In this document: positions 1 through 9,285 of the stretch, piece after piece
Layout: each line of letters starts with the position of its first letter
Position numbering within the stretch: the stretch's first letter is position 1
Source of the DNA: Rhodococcus sp. W8901
Lineage (GTDB): Bacteria > Actinomycetota > Actinomycetes > Mycobacteriales > Mycobacteriaceae
DNA length: 64,000 bases
Direction of reading: 5' to 3'
Assembly (NCBI RefSeq): GCF_013348805.1
Contig: NZ_CP054690.1
Span: forward strand, 4,712,001-4,776,000
Notes under the pieces: generated by a model
The model's database searches: none
The model's input: the letters and a program-made list of their open reading frames with translations, nothing else
What the model was told of the DNA's origin: nothing
Made by a program: the position numbers and the translations under genes

Positions 1-2
1 TC

Positions 3-335
3 GACCCCGCCCTGCTGCGTCCCGGCCGGCTCGAGCGGCTGGTGTTCGTGCCGCCGCCGGACGCGGACGCGCGCAAGGAGATTCTGCGGACGTCGGGCAA
101 GTCGGTGCCGCTCGCGGACGATGTCGACCTGGACGCGCTGGCACAGGACCTCGACGGCTACTCGGCCGCCGACTGTGCGGCGCTACTGCGCGAGGCCGCC
201 CTCGCGGCCATGCGACGCAGTGTCGATGCCGCCGACGTGACCGCCGACGACGTCGCGGCGGCGCGGGAGAAGGTGCGGCCGTCCCTGGACCCCGATCAGG
301 TCGCGCACCTCAAGGCCTACGCGGAGAACCGGTGA
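3..335 (+). CDS. AAA+ ATPase of the CDC48/VCP type, C-terminal part only
   Basis: The gene enters from the left edge and only about 110 C-terminal residues are present. They open with DPALLRPGRLERLVFVPPPD, the classic second region of homology of AAA ATPases, including the arginine-finger segment, and continue as the helical lid (sensor-2) subdomain with GYSAADCAALLREAALAAMRR. This is family-level recognition of a CDC48-like protein; M. tuberculosis has such a gene (Rv0435c) next to homologues of the genes seen here. Its usual role is ATP-driven unfolding or remodelling of proteins in the cytoplasm. The N-terminal substrate domain and Walker A lie outside the window, so the number of AAA modules cannot be judged. 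Confidence 0.85.
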   Translation, partial: DPALLRPGRLERLVFVPPPDADARKEILRTSGKSVPLADDVDLDALAQDLDGYSAADCAALLREAALAAMRRSVDAADVTADDVAAAREKVRPSLDPDQVAHLKAYAENR

Positions 336-340
336 GGGGC

Positions 341-346
341 TAGCGT
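341..346 (+). promoter_or_regulatory. -10 element for a leaderless transcript
   Basis: TAGCGT lies 6 nt upstream of the GTG at 353, with no Shine-Dalgarno between. The spacing fits a leaderless mRNA that begins at or near the start codon. Confidence 0.45.
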
Positions 347-352
347 CGAGGC

Positions 353-1666
353 GTGGCCCCGACCGTCCGCGTGTGGGTGCCCGCCGTAGCCGCATGGTTC
401 GCGGGCACCCTGGCCACGTTCGTGCTCGCAAACCCGCCCGAGTGGCGCGGGACGATCAACGTGACCGGCCGCCAGCTGGAGTGGTGGCTCGACGCCCTGC
501 CCACCGGATCCGTGATCGGCGCGGCCCTCGCGGTACCGGCATACGTGGCCCTGCGACGCGCGCATTCGCTGCGGCCGGCCTGGGCCGCGGCCGTCGTAGC
601 AGCGAGCACGCTGATCGCGGCCCGGATCGCGGTCCCGGGCGTACGCGGGTTGGTCGAGGTGACGACCCTGCACTACGCCAAGTGCGTAGCCGCTGGGCTG
701 CTGCTCGGTGCGGCCGTCGCCGCAGTGTGGATGCGCCCCTTCGCACGATTCGTCCTCGCCACCGCGGTCGCCTCGACACTCGTCGTCGCACACACCGCGC
801 ACGCCACCAATGAACCCAGCGTGTCGACACTGGGTCCGCCGTTCTGGTGGTTGCTCATCCCGGCGCTCGTCCTCGCCGCGGTGTGCGTGGTGATCGATAC
901 GGCCCACGTAACGACCGCCGGGACCGGCCGGATCATGATCCAGGCGATCGCCGCCGCCACCACCCTCGCGTTCGCCCACCGAACGCTCGGGGCATGGATC
1001 GACGGTCAGACCACCAACTCCGAACTGCTGGTGTGGGTCTTCATCGGTGTCTGCCTCGTGCTGGTGACGGCCCTCACCGAATTCTGGGCACGACGCGTCG
1101 ACAGCCCGTTCCTGCTCGCGGCGACCGCGGTGGCCGCGGCCGCCGCGCTGGTCACACCGCAGATTGCTCGACAGTTCACGCTCGAACCGTGGCTGATGGT
1201 CTCGGTCGGCGTCGCAGCGGTGGCCGGCGGGTTGGCGGTCGCGGTGCGACGTTCGTCGCCCCCACTCGGGTTCGCGCTGCTCGCGCTGATCCCGCTCTCG
1301 ACCGCGATCGATCCGGACGTCGGCGACGGCCGCGCCTGGCTCCTGGCACGACTTGCGGTTCTCGGACTCGGCATCGGCCTCGCCCTCGGCTCGACCCTGC
1401 CCGACGACGGTGCCCTCGCATCGCTCGGTCTCGCGGTGCCGCTCCTGTCGCTGGTGTTCACGTACGTCGCACAGTCCGACGGCGCGATCGCGATCTACAG
1501 CGGCACGCACGAACGGCCCCCGCACACCGAGGGCGGCCTGTTCGGAGCCGTCGAGCCCTACGCGCCCGTCAGCCACCTCGCCGGAGTCGCGCTCCTGATC
1601 GTCGTGCTCTACTGCGCCGTCGCGATCCGCAGGCTGCGCACCCGTCCCGCCTCCCGAGCGGAATGA
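353..1666 (+). CDS. Polytopic membrane protein, tandem paralog 1
   Basis: This 437-residue protein is almost entirely hydrophobic, with roughly 11-13 predicted membrane segments and short loops. I do not recognise a named family. It is clearly paralogous to the next gene: both share the N-terminal pattern TLATFVL/LGTFVLI, the block (Y)AKCVAAGLLLGA/TKCVAGGVLLGA, AHTAHxxxxPSxSxLGxPFWW and the stretch GIGLALGSTLPD. The GTG start is chosen because a TAGCGT hexamer sits 6 nt upstream and the preceding gene ends 17 nt earlier. No catalytic motif stands out. A transport or envelope-assembly role is possible but not shown. Confidence 0.75.
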   Translation: MAPTVRVWVPAVAAWFAGTLATFVLANPPEWRGTINVTGRQLEWWLDALPTGSVIGAALAVPAYVALRRAHSLRPAWAAAVVAASTLIAARIAVPGVRGLVEVTTLHYAKCVAAGLLLGAAVAAVWMRPFARFVLATAVASTLVVAHTAHATNEPSVSTLGPPFWWLLIPALVLAAVCVVIDTAHVTTAGTGRIMIQAIAAATTLAFAHRTLGAWIDGQTTNSELLVWVFIGVCLVLVTALTEFWARRVDSPFLLAATAVAAAAALVTPQIARQFTLEPWLMVSVGVAAVAGGLAVAVRRSSPPLGFALLALIPLSTAIDPDVGDGRAWLLARLAVLGLGIGLALGSTLPDDGALASLGLAVPLLSLVFTYVAQSDGAIAIYSGTHERPPHTEGGLFGAVEPYAPVSHLAGVALLIVVLYCAVAIRRLRTRPASRAE

Positions 1667-1749
1667 CGCCGCGCGTCAGTCCACGAGGCGGTCGCCGCCG
1701 GACCGGGTGGGCACCCGAAGGCCTGCACCGAGAACCGCTGAGCTGCAGG

Positions 1750-1755
1750 TAACGT
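1750..1755 (+). promoter_or_regulatory. -10 element for a leaderless transcript
   Basis: TAACGT is followed by exactly 7 nt and then the ATG at 1763. The second paralog therefore probably has its own promoter rather than depending on the first. Confidence 0.5.
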
Positions 1756-1762
1756 CGGGCCG

Positions 1763-3145
1763 ATGACCACGAACGCCCGCTTGTCGCTGACGGCCGTCGC
1801 CACCGCGTTCGCGGGAGTGCTGGGGACGTTCGTCCTCATCAGCCGCCCCCAGTGGGGACCGCTGTTCAGTGCGTCCGAGCGCCAGTTGGACGACTGGAAC
1901 GCCGCCCTGCCGACCGGTGTCGCCGTCGGCTGCGTCGTCGCCGTACTCGCGTACGGGGCGCTCCAGCGCGCCGGTTCGGCTCGACCCCCGTGGATCACGG
2001 CGGTCGTGGCGACGGCCGTCCTGATCGCGGCGCGCCTGGCGGTGTCGGGCGTGAGCGATCTCGACCAGCTGACGGTGCTGTACTACACCAAGTGCGTGGC
2101 CGGCGGCGTCCTGCTGGGTGCCGTCGTGGCCGCGGCGTGGTCGCGGGCCCTCCCCCGGCTTGCCCTCACGATCGCCGTCGCCGCGACGTTCGTCGTCGCC
2201 CACACCGCGCACTCCGACTGGACACCGAGCACGTCGATGCTCGGCGAGCCGTTCTGGTGGGTGCTGGTTCCCGCGATCGTCCTCGCGGCCGTGTGTGCGG
2301 CGGTCGACACCGACACACCCGCACGCGCCGACGCCGGGACTGTGCGCGAGGCGATCGCGGCGGTGTCGACGCTCGCCGTCGGGCACCGCCTCCTCAGCGC
2401 GTGGATCGACGGCCAGAGCGGGTCACGGTTCCGGCTGTGGATCGTCGTCGGGCTGTGCCTCGTGCTGGTCGTCGCGCTCACCGAGTTCTGGGCGCGGCGC
2501 CTCGACTCGCCGTTCCTGCTCGCCGCCACCGCCGTCGCGGCGACCGCACCGATGGTCACGACGCTCCTCGCCGACGATCATCTCCGGCTGCAGCCCTGGC
2601 TGCCAGTAGCCGTCGGAGTCACGGCGGTGGCCGCGGGCGTCGCGATCGCGCTGCGCCGACCGTCGCCGCTGATCGGCCTATGCCTGCTCGCGGTGATCCC
2701 GCTGTGGACCGCCGTCGACCCGACGGCGACCGACAGCCGAGCGTGGTTCCTCGTCGAACTCGCGGTCCTCGGTGTCGGGATCGGACTCGCCCTCGGCTCG
2801 ACCCTGCCCGACGGCGGAGCCGTCGCCGCGCTGGGCCTGGTCGTGCCGCTACTGTCGCTGGTGTTCACGACGCTGGTGGGCGTCACGACCTCGTTCGTGG
2901 TCTACAGCGGAAGCTACGAGCCGCTGCCGGACGTCCCGTTCAACATGCCCAACGGGTTGTCCACGTCGGAGGCAATCGAGATTTTCGTCGACAGCGATCC
3001 GTGGCCGTCGAACGTCACTTTCGACCGCCTCGCCGGCGTCGCGCTGCTGCTGGTCGTGGTGTTCTGCGCGCTCGCGATTCGGGGACTCCGGGCGCGACTA
3101 GTCGACCAGATCCAGTTCCCGGAGCCGCGCGAAGACGAGCCGTGA
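1763..3145 (+). CDS. Polytopic membrane protein, tandem paralog 2
   Basis: This 460-residue multi-spanning membrane protein is the paralog of the gene at 353-1666 and aligns with it along nearly the whole length. The obvious difference is an extended loop near the C-terminus, around residues 385-415 (PLPDVPFNMPNG and following), before the last membrane helix. The ATG start follows a TAACGT box by 7 nt. Its last 48 bp overlap the 3' end of the convergent NUDIX gene. The function is unknown. The tandem arrangement suggests local duplication followed by divergence. Confidence 0.75.
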   Translation: MTTNARLSLTAVATAFAGVLGTFVLISRPQWGPLFSASERQLDDWNAALPTGVAVGCVVAVLAYGALQRAGSARPPWITAVVATAVLIAARLAVSGVSDLDQLTVLYYTKCVAGGVLLGAVVAAAWSRALPRLALTIAVAATFVVAHTAHSDWTPSTSMLGEPFWWVLVPAIVLAAVCAAVDTDTPARADAGTVREAIAAVSTLAVGHRLLSAWIDGQSGSRFRLWIVVGLCLVLVVALTEFWARRLDSPFLLAATAVAATAPMVTTLLADDHLRLQPWLPVAVGVTAVAAGVAIALRRPSPLIGLCLLAVIPLWTAVDPTATDSRAWFLVELAVLGVGIGLALGSTLPDGGAVAALGLVVPLLSLVFTTLVGVTTSFVVYSGSYEPLPDVPFNMPNGLSTSEAIEIFVDSDPWPSNVTFDRLAGVALLLVVVFCALAIRGLRARLVDQIQFPEPREDEP

Positions 3146-3520
3146 ACCGGGCGCGGTCTCGGGCATCGCGGCGTACTCGGCCTCGGTGAACCAGCGGATC
3201 TCGGCGACCTCGCTGGTGGCCTGCGGCTCGTCGGTGAGGTCGGCGAGGAAGCACGTCATGTGCAGGCGGGTACCGGGCTGGTGCCCGAAGGCCTCCGCCT
3301 CGAACACACCCAACCGAATGAGCGTCCCGTCCACGATCCCCGCGTCGAGTTCCTCACGGACCTCCCGGTGCAGGGCCTGTTCCGGGGTCTCACCCGGGTC
3401 GATCTTGCCGCCGGCCATGTAGAAGGCGGTCTTGCCGGCGGATCGGGCCTGCAGCATGCGGCGGTCCCGGATATGCGCGAGGGCGGCGGTTCGGATCACG
3501 GTGGGGTTCTCGTCGGACAC
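3098..3520 (-). CDS. NUDIX hydrolase
   Basis: This 140-residue single-domain protein carries a complete Nudix box, GKIDPGETPEQALHREVREE followed by LDAGI, so it should cleave a nucleoside diphosphate linked to another moiety using Mg2+. The substrate cannot be read from the sequence. The GTG at 3520 is preferred over an upstream in-frame start at 3607 because a TACGTT hexamer lies 7 nt before it and homology to the fold begins just after it. The gene is divergent from the mrp operon and its 3' end overlaps the convergent membrane-protein gene by 48 bp. Confidence 0.8.
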   Translation of the reverse strand: MSDENPTVIRTAALAHIRDRRMLQARSAGKTAFYMAGGKIDPGETPEQALHREVREELDAGIVDGTLIRLGVFEAEAFGHQPGTRLHMTCFLADLTDEPQATSEVAEIRWFTEAEYAAMPETAPGSRLVFARLRELDLVD

Positions 3521-3527
3521 CTGTCGC

Positions 3528-3533
3528 AACGTA
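3528..3533 (-). promoter_or_regulatory. -10 element for the NUDIX gene
   Basis: Read on the minus strand, TACGTT is followed by 7 nt and the GTG at 3520, the leaderless layout seen repeatedly in this window. It supports the shorter start. Confidence 0.5.
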
Positions 3534-3717
3534 CCCCCGTCGAGGTTCGACCACCCATCTACCACGGTTTGTCCGCTTTGTACCGATTGAAACTTCGATT
3601 TGGACACTTAGTAAGATAGACCCCGTAGTCCCCTTCGCTAGCTAAGCGAACGGTCTACCCGACTCTCGGTTCTACCGATTCGTCACCCCGCCGCCCGACA
3701 ACCCGACGGAGTGCCAT

Positions 3718-6555
3718 TTGCTAGTCGTATTGATCGCCCACGCGATAGCCGCCGTTCTGGCTCCGCTCGTCGTGCGATCAATAGGACGCAACGCGTTCTT
3801 CCCGCTCGCGCTGGTACCGCTCGCGAGCCTCGGCTGGGTCATCGCGAACTGGGGCACCGAGCAGTCCCTGCACATCCAGTGGGCGCCCGGCCTGTCCATG
3901 GACATCGACATGCGGTTCGATTCGCTGGCCGCCATCATGTCGGTGCTGGTCCTGGGTGTCGGCGCACTGATCCTGGTCTACTGCGCGCGGTACTTCAAGG
4001 ACGACGAACCCCGCCTCGGCATCTTCGCCGCGGAGATGGTCGCCTTCGCCGGCGCCATGTTCGGCCTCGTGACCAGCGACAACATGCTGATCCTCTACAC
4101 GTTCTGGGAACTGACGACGGTCCTGTCGTTCCTGCTCGTCGGCCACTACGCCGAGCGCGCCACCAGTCGCCGCGCGGCGACCCAGGCGCTGCTGGTGACC
4201 ACGGCGGGCGGACTGGCGATGCTGGTCGGCATCATCATGCTCGGCCAGCAGGTGGGCAGCTACAACCTGTCCGACGTGGTCGCGAACCCGGCGAGCGGCT
4301 GGCTTGCGAGCGTCGCGATCGTGCTGGTGCTGATCGGCGCGCTGTCGAAGTCGGCGATCGTGCCGCTGCACTTCTGGCTGCCCGGTGCGATGGCCGCACC
4401 CACCCCGGTCAGCGGGTACTTGCACGCGGCCGCGATGGTCAAGGCCGGCATCTACCTGGTGGCCCGCCTGGCCCCCGGCTACGCGGACTCGCCGCCGTGG
4501 CGGGTCACGATCATCACGCTCGGGCTGGCGTCGATGCTGCTCGCCGGCTGGCGCGCGCTCCGCTCGTTCGACCTCAAACTCGTGCTCGCGTTCGGCACCG
4601 TCAGCCAGCTCGGCTTCCTCATGGTGCTCGTCGGCGTCGGCTCCCGCGACGCCGCGCTGGCCGGCATGACGATGGTCGTCGCGCACGCGATGTTCAAGGC
4701 CGCACTGTTCATGGTGGTCGGCATCATCGACCACACCACCGGCACCCGCGACATCCGCAAGCTCGCCCGGCTCGGCCCCAGCGCGCCGTGGCTGGCGACG
4801 ATCGCGGCGCTGGCGGCGGCGTCGATGGCCGGCCTGCCACCGTTCCTCGGCTTCGTCGGCAAGGAAGCCGCCCTCGAATCGATCCTCGACGCGAGCGTGC
4901 TCGAGCCGTGGGCAAGCACCACGATCGTGGTCGCGATGGTGCTCGGCTCGATCCTCACCGTCGCGTACAGCATCCGATTCGTGTGGGGCGCGTTCGGTCG
5001 CAAGCGGCTGCGCAAGCCCAGCGCCGCGGTCGCGAACATGCACGCCCCGGGCGCCCTGTTCCTGGCGCCGCCCGCGCTGCTCGCGGTCGCGGGTCTGGCC
5101 GCCGGTCCGCTGTCGCCGCAGCTCGAGAAGCTGCTCACGCCGTACTCGACGACGCTGCCCGCCGGCCCGCACGCCGACTACCACCTCGCGCTGTGGCACG
5201 GCTTCAACCTGCCGCTGCTGCTGACGTGTGTCGTGATCGTGGTCGGTGCCCTGCTGTTCGTGGCGCACCGCTGGGCCGTCGCGCGGCTGCGGTTCCAGCA
5301 TCCGCCGCTCGGCAACGCCGACCGCGTGTACGACGCCACCCTGCGTGGCATGGACACGCTGTCGATGCGTCTGACCGGTTTCACCCAGCGCGGTTCGCTG
5401 CCGCTGACGCAGTCGACGATCCTCGCGACGCTGGTGCTGCTGCCGGTGATCCTGCTGGCCCTGCGCACCGATGTGTGGGCGGACATCCGGCTGTGGGAAT
5501 CGCCGCTGCAGCTCACCGTCGGCCTGATGATGATGGCGGCCGCGCTGGCCGCCACCGTGCTGCGCAACCGCCTGGCCGCGGTGATCCTCGTCGGGCTCAG
5601 CGGCTACGGCTGCGGCGTCATCTTCGCGCTGCACGGCGCCCCCGACCTCGCGCTCACCCAGTTCCTCGTCGAGACCCTCACCCTGGTGATCTTCGTGCTG
5701 GTGCTGCGCAAGCTGCCCGCCGAGGTGGACGAGCGGCAGGCCATCGGCTTCAAGCTGCCGCGCGCGATCCTCGCGGTGGGCGTCGGCGCCGCGGTCACCA
5801 CCATCGCCGCGTACGCGATGAACGCCCGGAACTCGGTGCCGATCTACCACCAACTGCCCGACGCCGCGTACCTGCTCGGCAACGGCCGCAACGTGGTCAA
5901 CGTGCTGCTCGTCGACATCCGCGCGTGGGACACCCTGGGCGAGATCTCGGTGCTGCTGGTCGCGGCCACCGGCGTCGCGAGCCTGGTGTTCCGGCACCGC
6001 CGGTTCGGTACCGCACCGCGGGTCGCCGACGCCCCGTCCATCGTGCTCGACGCCGCGTCGGCGAGCACGGAGACGACGTGGCTGCGCGGCGGCGACCTCA
6101 TCGATCCGCGACACCGTTCGCTGGTGCTCGAGGTGACCACGCGCCTGATCTTCCCGACGATCATGGTGCTGTCGGTGTACTTCTTCTTCTCCGGCCACAA
6201 CGCCCCCGGCGGCGGGTTCGCGGGCGGTCTGACCGCGGGCCTGGCGCTGGTGCTGCGTTATCTCGCCGGCGGCCGCTACGAACTCGGTGAGACCGTGCCC
6301 ATCGACGCCGGCAAGATCCTCGGCCTGGGCCTCGCGCTCGCCGCCGGTACCGCGCTGACGTCGCTGTTCCTGGGCGCGCCGCCGCTGTCGTCGGCAGTGT
6401 TCGAGGTGACGCTGCCGCTGCTCGGCCACATCAAAATCGTCACCGCACTGTTCTTCGACCTGGGGGTGTACCTGATCGTGGTGGGTCTCGTGCTCGACGT
6501 GCTCCGCAGCCTCGGAGCCCGACTCGACGCACAGGTCGAGGTGAACGCCCGATGA
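3718..6555 (+). CDS. mrpA: Mrp Na+/H+ antiporter subunit A with fused MnhB domain
   Basis: This 945-residue integral membrane protein is the large subunit of the Mrp (Mnh) cation/proton antiporter. The proton-conducting NuoL/ND5-like region includes KSAIVPLHFWLPGAMAAPTP and the following HAAAMVKAGIYL. From about residue 798 (RHRSLVLEVTTRLIFPTIM, then GHNAPGGGFAGGLTAGLALV) the sequence is the separate MrpB/MnhB domain, so A and B are one polypeptide, as is common in actinobacteria. The start is a TTG with GGAG about 7 nt upstream. It heads a six-gene operon and its stop overlaps mrpC by 4 nt. The complex exports Na+ and supports pH homeostasis in relatives. Confidence 0.9.
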   Translation: MLVVLIAHAIAAVLAPLVVRSIGRNAFFPLALVPLASLGWVIANWGTEQSLHIQWAPGLSMDIDMRFDSLAAIMSVLVLGVGALILVYCARYFKDDEPRLGIFAAEMVAFAGAMFGLVTSDNMLILYTFWELTTVLSFLLVGHYAERATSRRAATQALLVTTAGGLAMLVGIIMLGQQVGSYNLSDVVANPASGWLASVAIVLVLIGALSKSAIVPLHFWLPGAMAAPTPVSGYLHAAAMVKAGIYLVARLAPGYADSPPWRVTIITLGLASMLLAGWRALRSFDLKLVLAFGTVSQLGFLMVLVGVGSRDAALAGMTMVVAHAMFKAALFMVVGIIDHTTGTRDIRKLARLGPSAPWLATIAALAAASMAGLPPFLGFVGKEAALESILDASVLEPWASTTIVVAMVLGSILTVAYSIRFVWGAFGRKRLRKPSAAVANMHAPGALFLAPPALLAVAGLAAGPLSPQLEKLLTPYSTTLPAGPHADYHLALWHGFNLPLLLTCVVIVVGALLFVAHRWAVARLRFQHPPLGNADRVYDATLRGMDTLSMRLTGFTQRGSLPLTQSTILATLVLLPVILLALRTDVWADIRLWESPLQLTVGLMMMAAALAATVLRNRLAAVILVGLSGYGCGVIFALHGAPDLALTQFLVETLTLVIFVLVLRKLPAEVDERQAIGFKLPRAILAVGVGAAVTTIAAYAMNARNSVPIYHQLPDAAYLLGNGRNVVNVLLVDIRAWDTLGEISVLLVAATGVASLVFRHRRFGTAPRVADAPSIVLDAASASTETTWLRGGDLIDPRHRSLVLEVTTRLIFPTIMVLSVYFFFSGHNAPGGGFAGGLTAGLALVLRYLAGGRYELGETVPIDAGKILGLGLALAAGTALTSLFLGAPPLSSAVFEVTLPLLGHIKIVTALFFDLGVYLIVVGLVLDVLRSLGARLDAQVEVNAR

Positions 6556-7118
6556 GCGCCGACCTCGCCACCCTGATCGTCATCGGCGTGCTGACCGCCG
6601 CCGGTGTGTACCTGCTGATCGAGCGCAGCATCATGCGGATGCTGCTGGGTCTGCTGCTGGTCGGCAACGCCGTCAACCTGCTGATCCTCACGGTCGGCGG
6701 ACGCTCCGGCAACCCGCCGATCGTGGGTCGCGAGTCGGTGCACGAGGAGATGGCCGACCCGCTGGCGCAGGCGATGATCCTGACCGCGATCGTCATCACG
6801 ATGGGCATCGCCGCGTTCGTGCTGGCCCTCGCCTACCGATCGTTCAAGATCAATACCGCGGACCGGGTCGAGGACGACCCCGAGGACACCAAGGTCTCCA
6901 AGCGGCGCACCCCGGCCGAGGCGCCGGACCGCGACCGCTCCGACGACCCGGTCACCGGCGCGCCCAGCAAGAGCGGCGACGCCTTCGACTCGGAAGGCAA
7001 CCCGATCCCCGTCGACCAGCTCGAGGATCCCGAGGACTACGAGTCGTTCGAGGACCTCCTCGAAGGGGACGGCGACGCCGAGACCGTGGACGCCGAGACG
7101 CCGGGAGGTCGGCGATGA
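6552..7118 (+). CDS. mrpC: Mrp antiporter subunit C with long acidic tail
   Basis: The first ~100 residues are the NuoK-like MrpC subunit with three membrane helices (LLGLLLVGNAVNLLILTVGG; DPLAQAMILTAIVITMGIAA). After about residue 105 follows an unusual hydrophilic, mostly acidic tail of about 80 residues, rich in Asp, Glu and Pro, which makes the protein 188 residues instead of the typical 110-125. The tail is probably cytoplasmic. The ATG overlaps the mrpA stop as ATGA, and the stop overlaps mrpD in the same way, implying translational coupling. Confidence 0.9.
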   Translation: MSADLATLIVIGVLTAAGVYLLIERSIMRMLLGLLLVGNAVNLLILTVGGRSGNPPIVGRESVHEEMADPLAQAMILTAIVITMGIAAFVLALAYRSFKINTADRVEDDPEDTKVSKRRTPAEAPDRDRSDDPVTGAPSKSGDAFDSEGNPIPVDQLEDPEDYESFEDLLEGDGDAETVDAETPGGRR

Positions 7119-8716
7119 CGCTCTCCCCCGCACTCATCGGCACCCTCGCCCCACTGCCGGTCCTCATCCCGATGATCGCCGCGGCGGTCACGCTCATCCT
7201 CGGCCGCCGGCCCACCGCGCAGCGCTGGGTCACCCTGGCCGCGCTCACCGCGGTCACCGGCGTCTCGGCGATGCTGCTGTATCTCGCCGACCGGCACGGC
7301 ACCACCGCGATCCAGGTGGGCGGCTGGGACACCCCGATCGGTATCACGCTGGTCGTGGACCGGTTGTCGGCGCTGATGCTGCTGGTGTCGTCGATCGTGC
7401 TGCTCGCCGTCATGATCTATTCGATCGGTCAGGGCATCCGGGACGGGCACGAACACCAGCCGGTGTCGATCTTCCTGCCCACGTACCTGGCGCTGACGGC
7501 CGGTGTGTGCAACGCGTTCCTCGCGGGCGACCTGTTCAATCTGTACGTCGGCTTCGAGGTGCTGCTGGCCGCGAGCTTCGTGCTGCTGACGCTCGGTGCC
7601 AGCGCCGACCGCGTCCGGGCGGGCGTCTCGTACGTCATGGTGTCGATGGTGTCGTCGCTGATCTTCCTGTGCGGTATCGCGTTCGCGTACGCCGCGACGG
7701 GCACCCTCAACCTCGCGCAGATGGCGTTGCGGTTCGACGACATCCCCGCCGGCACCCGGATGGCGATCTTCGGTGTGCTGCTGGTGGCGTTCGGCATCAA
7801 GGCGGCGGTGTTTCCGCTGTCGACGTGGCTGCCCGACTCCTACCCCACCGCCCCGGCCCCGGTCACCGCGGTGTTCGCGGGCCTGCTCACCAAGGTCGGT
7901 GTGTACGCGATCATCCGCGCGCACACGCTGCTGTTCCCGCAGGGCGAGCTCGACAACGTCCTGATGGTGTGCGGCCTGTTGACGATGATCGTCGGCATCC
8001 TCGGCGCCATCGCGCAGAGCGACATCAAACGTCTGCTCTCGTTCACCCTGGTCAGCCACATCGGCTACATGATCTTCGGTGTCGCGCTGTCCACCCAGTC
8101 GGGTCTGTCCGGGGCGGTGTACTACGTGGCGCACCACATCATCGTGCAGACCACGCTGTTCCTGGTGGTGGGTCTGATCGAACGACAGGCCGGGTCGTCG
8201 TCGCTGCGCCGCCTCGGCGGTCTCGCCGCCGCCAGCCCGGTGCTCGCGATCGTGTTCCTGGTGCCGGCGCTGAACCTCGGCGGCATCCCGCCGTTCTCCG
8301 GGTTCATCGGCAAGATCGCGCTGCTGCAGGCCGGTGTCGCGCACCCGAGTGTGCTGTCGTGGCTGCTGGTCGCCGGTGGCACGGTCACCAGCCTCCTGAC
8401 GCTGTACGTCGTGGGCCGCGTGTGGACCAAGGCGTTCTGGCGGGCCCGCGCCGACGCCCCCGAGGGCGAGCTCGCCGACGTGAGCCCGTCGGCACTGATC
8501 GACGAGTCCGAGGAGGACATCGCGTTCGTCGACCGCGAGGACGTGGGCCGGATGCCGGTGTTCATGCTGGTGCCGACGATCGGACTGGTCTGCGTCGGTC
8601 TGGCGCTGACGCTCTTCGCCGGCCCGATGATCGGGATCAGTGACCGCGCGGCGCAGGACCTGCAGAATCGGGATGTCTACATCACCGCCGTACTGGGCGA
8701 GGGAGGTGACCGATGA
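7115..8716 (+). CDS. mrpD: Mrp antiporter subunit D
   Basis: This 533-residue NuoM/ND4-type proton-translocating subunit has about 14 membrane helices. FGIKAAVFPLSTWLPDSYPTAPAPV and the segment around LTKVGVYAIIRAHTLLF carry the conserved Lys and Glu/Pro positions of the antiporter-like fold. A charged insertion near residues 445-480 (EGELADVSPSALIDESEEDI) separates the last two membrane segments and, like the MrpC tail, is acidic. It overlaps mrpC and mrpE by 4 nt each. In other Mrp systems MrpA and MrpD together form the ion path. Confidence 0.92.
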   Translation: MTLSPALIGTLAPLPVLIPMIAAAVTLILGRRPTAQRWVTLAALTAVTGVSAMLLYLADRHGTTAIQVGGWDTPIGITLVVDRLSALMLLVSSIVLLAVMIYSIGQGIRDGHEHQPVSIFLPTYLALTAGVCNAFLAGDLFNLYVGFEVLLAASFVLLTLGASADRVRAGVSYVMVSMVSSLIFLCGIAFAYAATGTLNLAQMALRFDDIPAGTRMAIFGVLLVAFGIKAAVFPLSTWLPDSYPTAPAPVTAVFAGLLTKVGVYAIIRAHTLLFPQGELDNVLMVCGLLTMIVGILGAIAQSDIKRLLSFTLVSHIGYMIFGVALSTQSGLSGAVYYVAHHIIVQTTLFLVVGLIERQAGSSSLRRLGGLAAASPVLAIVFLVPALNLGGIPPFSGFIGKIALLQAGVAHPSVLSWLLVAGGTVTSLLTLYVVGRVWTKAFWRARADAPEGELADVSPSALIDESEEDIAFVDREDVGRMPVFMLVPTIGLVCVGLALTLFAGPMIGISDRAAQDLQNRDVYITAVLGEGGDR

Positions 8717-9285
8717 CCCGCGAACGCGTACTCCGCGTCGGCGTCCTCGCGTGGCTGACGGTGGTGTGGATCCTGCTGTGGGGCACGTTCAGCATCGCGA
8801 ACGTGCTCGGCGGGCTCGTGGTGGGGCTGCTGATCATGTGGCTGCTGCCGCTTCCCCGGGTGCCCGTCGAGGGCCGGGTGCATCTGCTGTCGATGATCAA
8901 GCTGGTCTGGATGATCATCTTCTACGCGGCGCAGTCGAGCGCGCAGGTGGCATGGCTGGCGATCCGGCCGGGGCCGCCGCCGGTGACCGGCGTGCTGCGC
9001 TGCAAGCTCGGCATCAAGTCCGACCTGGTGCTGACACTGTGCGTCGACGTGCTCAACCTGATCCCCGGCACGATGGTGCTCGAGGTGGACCAGGCCCGGC
9101 GCGCGGTGTACGTGCACGTCCTCGACGTCGGCACCACCAAGGCCGTCGACCAGTTCTACCGATCGGTGCGGGAGCTCGAGCGGTTGTTCATCGCGTCGTT
9201 CGAGCGTGATTCGGAATGGCAGCCGGCTCCGTGGCACCTGCGGGACTACGAGTACCACGAAGAGGGCAGGGAGGATCGAGCATGA
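8713..9285 (+). CDS. mrpE: Mrp antiporter subunit E
   Basis: This 190-residue MnhE-family protein has two N-terminal membrane helices (VLAWLTVVWILLWGTFSIAN and following) and a soluble C-terminal half with the family signature LIPGTMVLEVD. Subunit E is needed for assembly of active Mrp complexes in other bacteria. The ATG overlaps the mrpD stop and the TGA overlaps the mrpF start, both by 4 nt. Confidence 0.9.
   Translation: MTRERVLRVGVLAWLTVVWILLWGTFSIANVLGGLVVGLLIMWLLPLPRVPVEGRVHLLSMIKLVWMIIFYAAQSSAQVAWLAIRPGPPPVTGVLRCKLGIKSDLVLTLCVDVLNLIPGTMVLEVDQARRAVYVHVLDVGTTKAVDQFYRSVRELERLFIASFERDSEWQPAPWHLRDYEYHEEGREDRA

Noticed and set aside
317-1576. A 419-codon minus-strand frame opposite the first membrane protein
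   Set aside because: It is Arg/Gly/Glu-rich with no domain, and the paralogous plus-strand gene pair explains the region.
3778-6429. An 883-codon minus-strand reading frame opposite mrpA
   Set aside because: It is an antisense shadow caused by high GC. Its protein is Arg/Gln/His-rich without any domain, while the plus strand encodes a clear MrpA.
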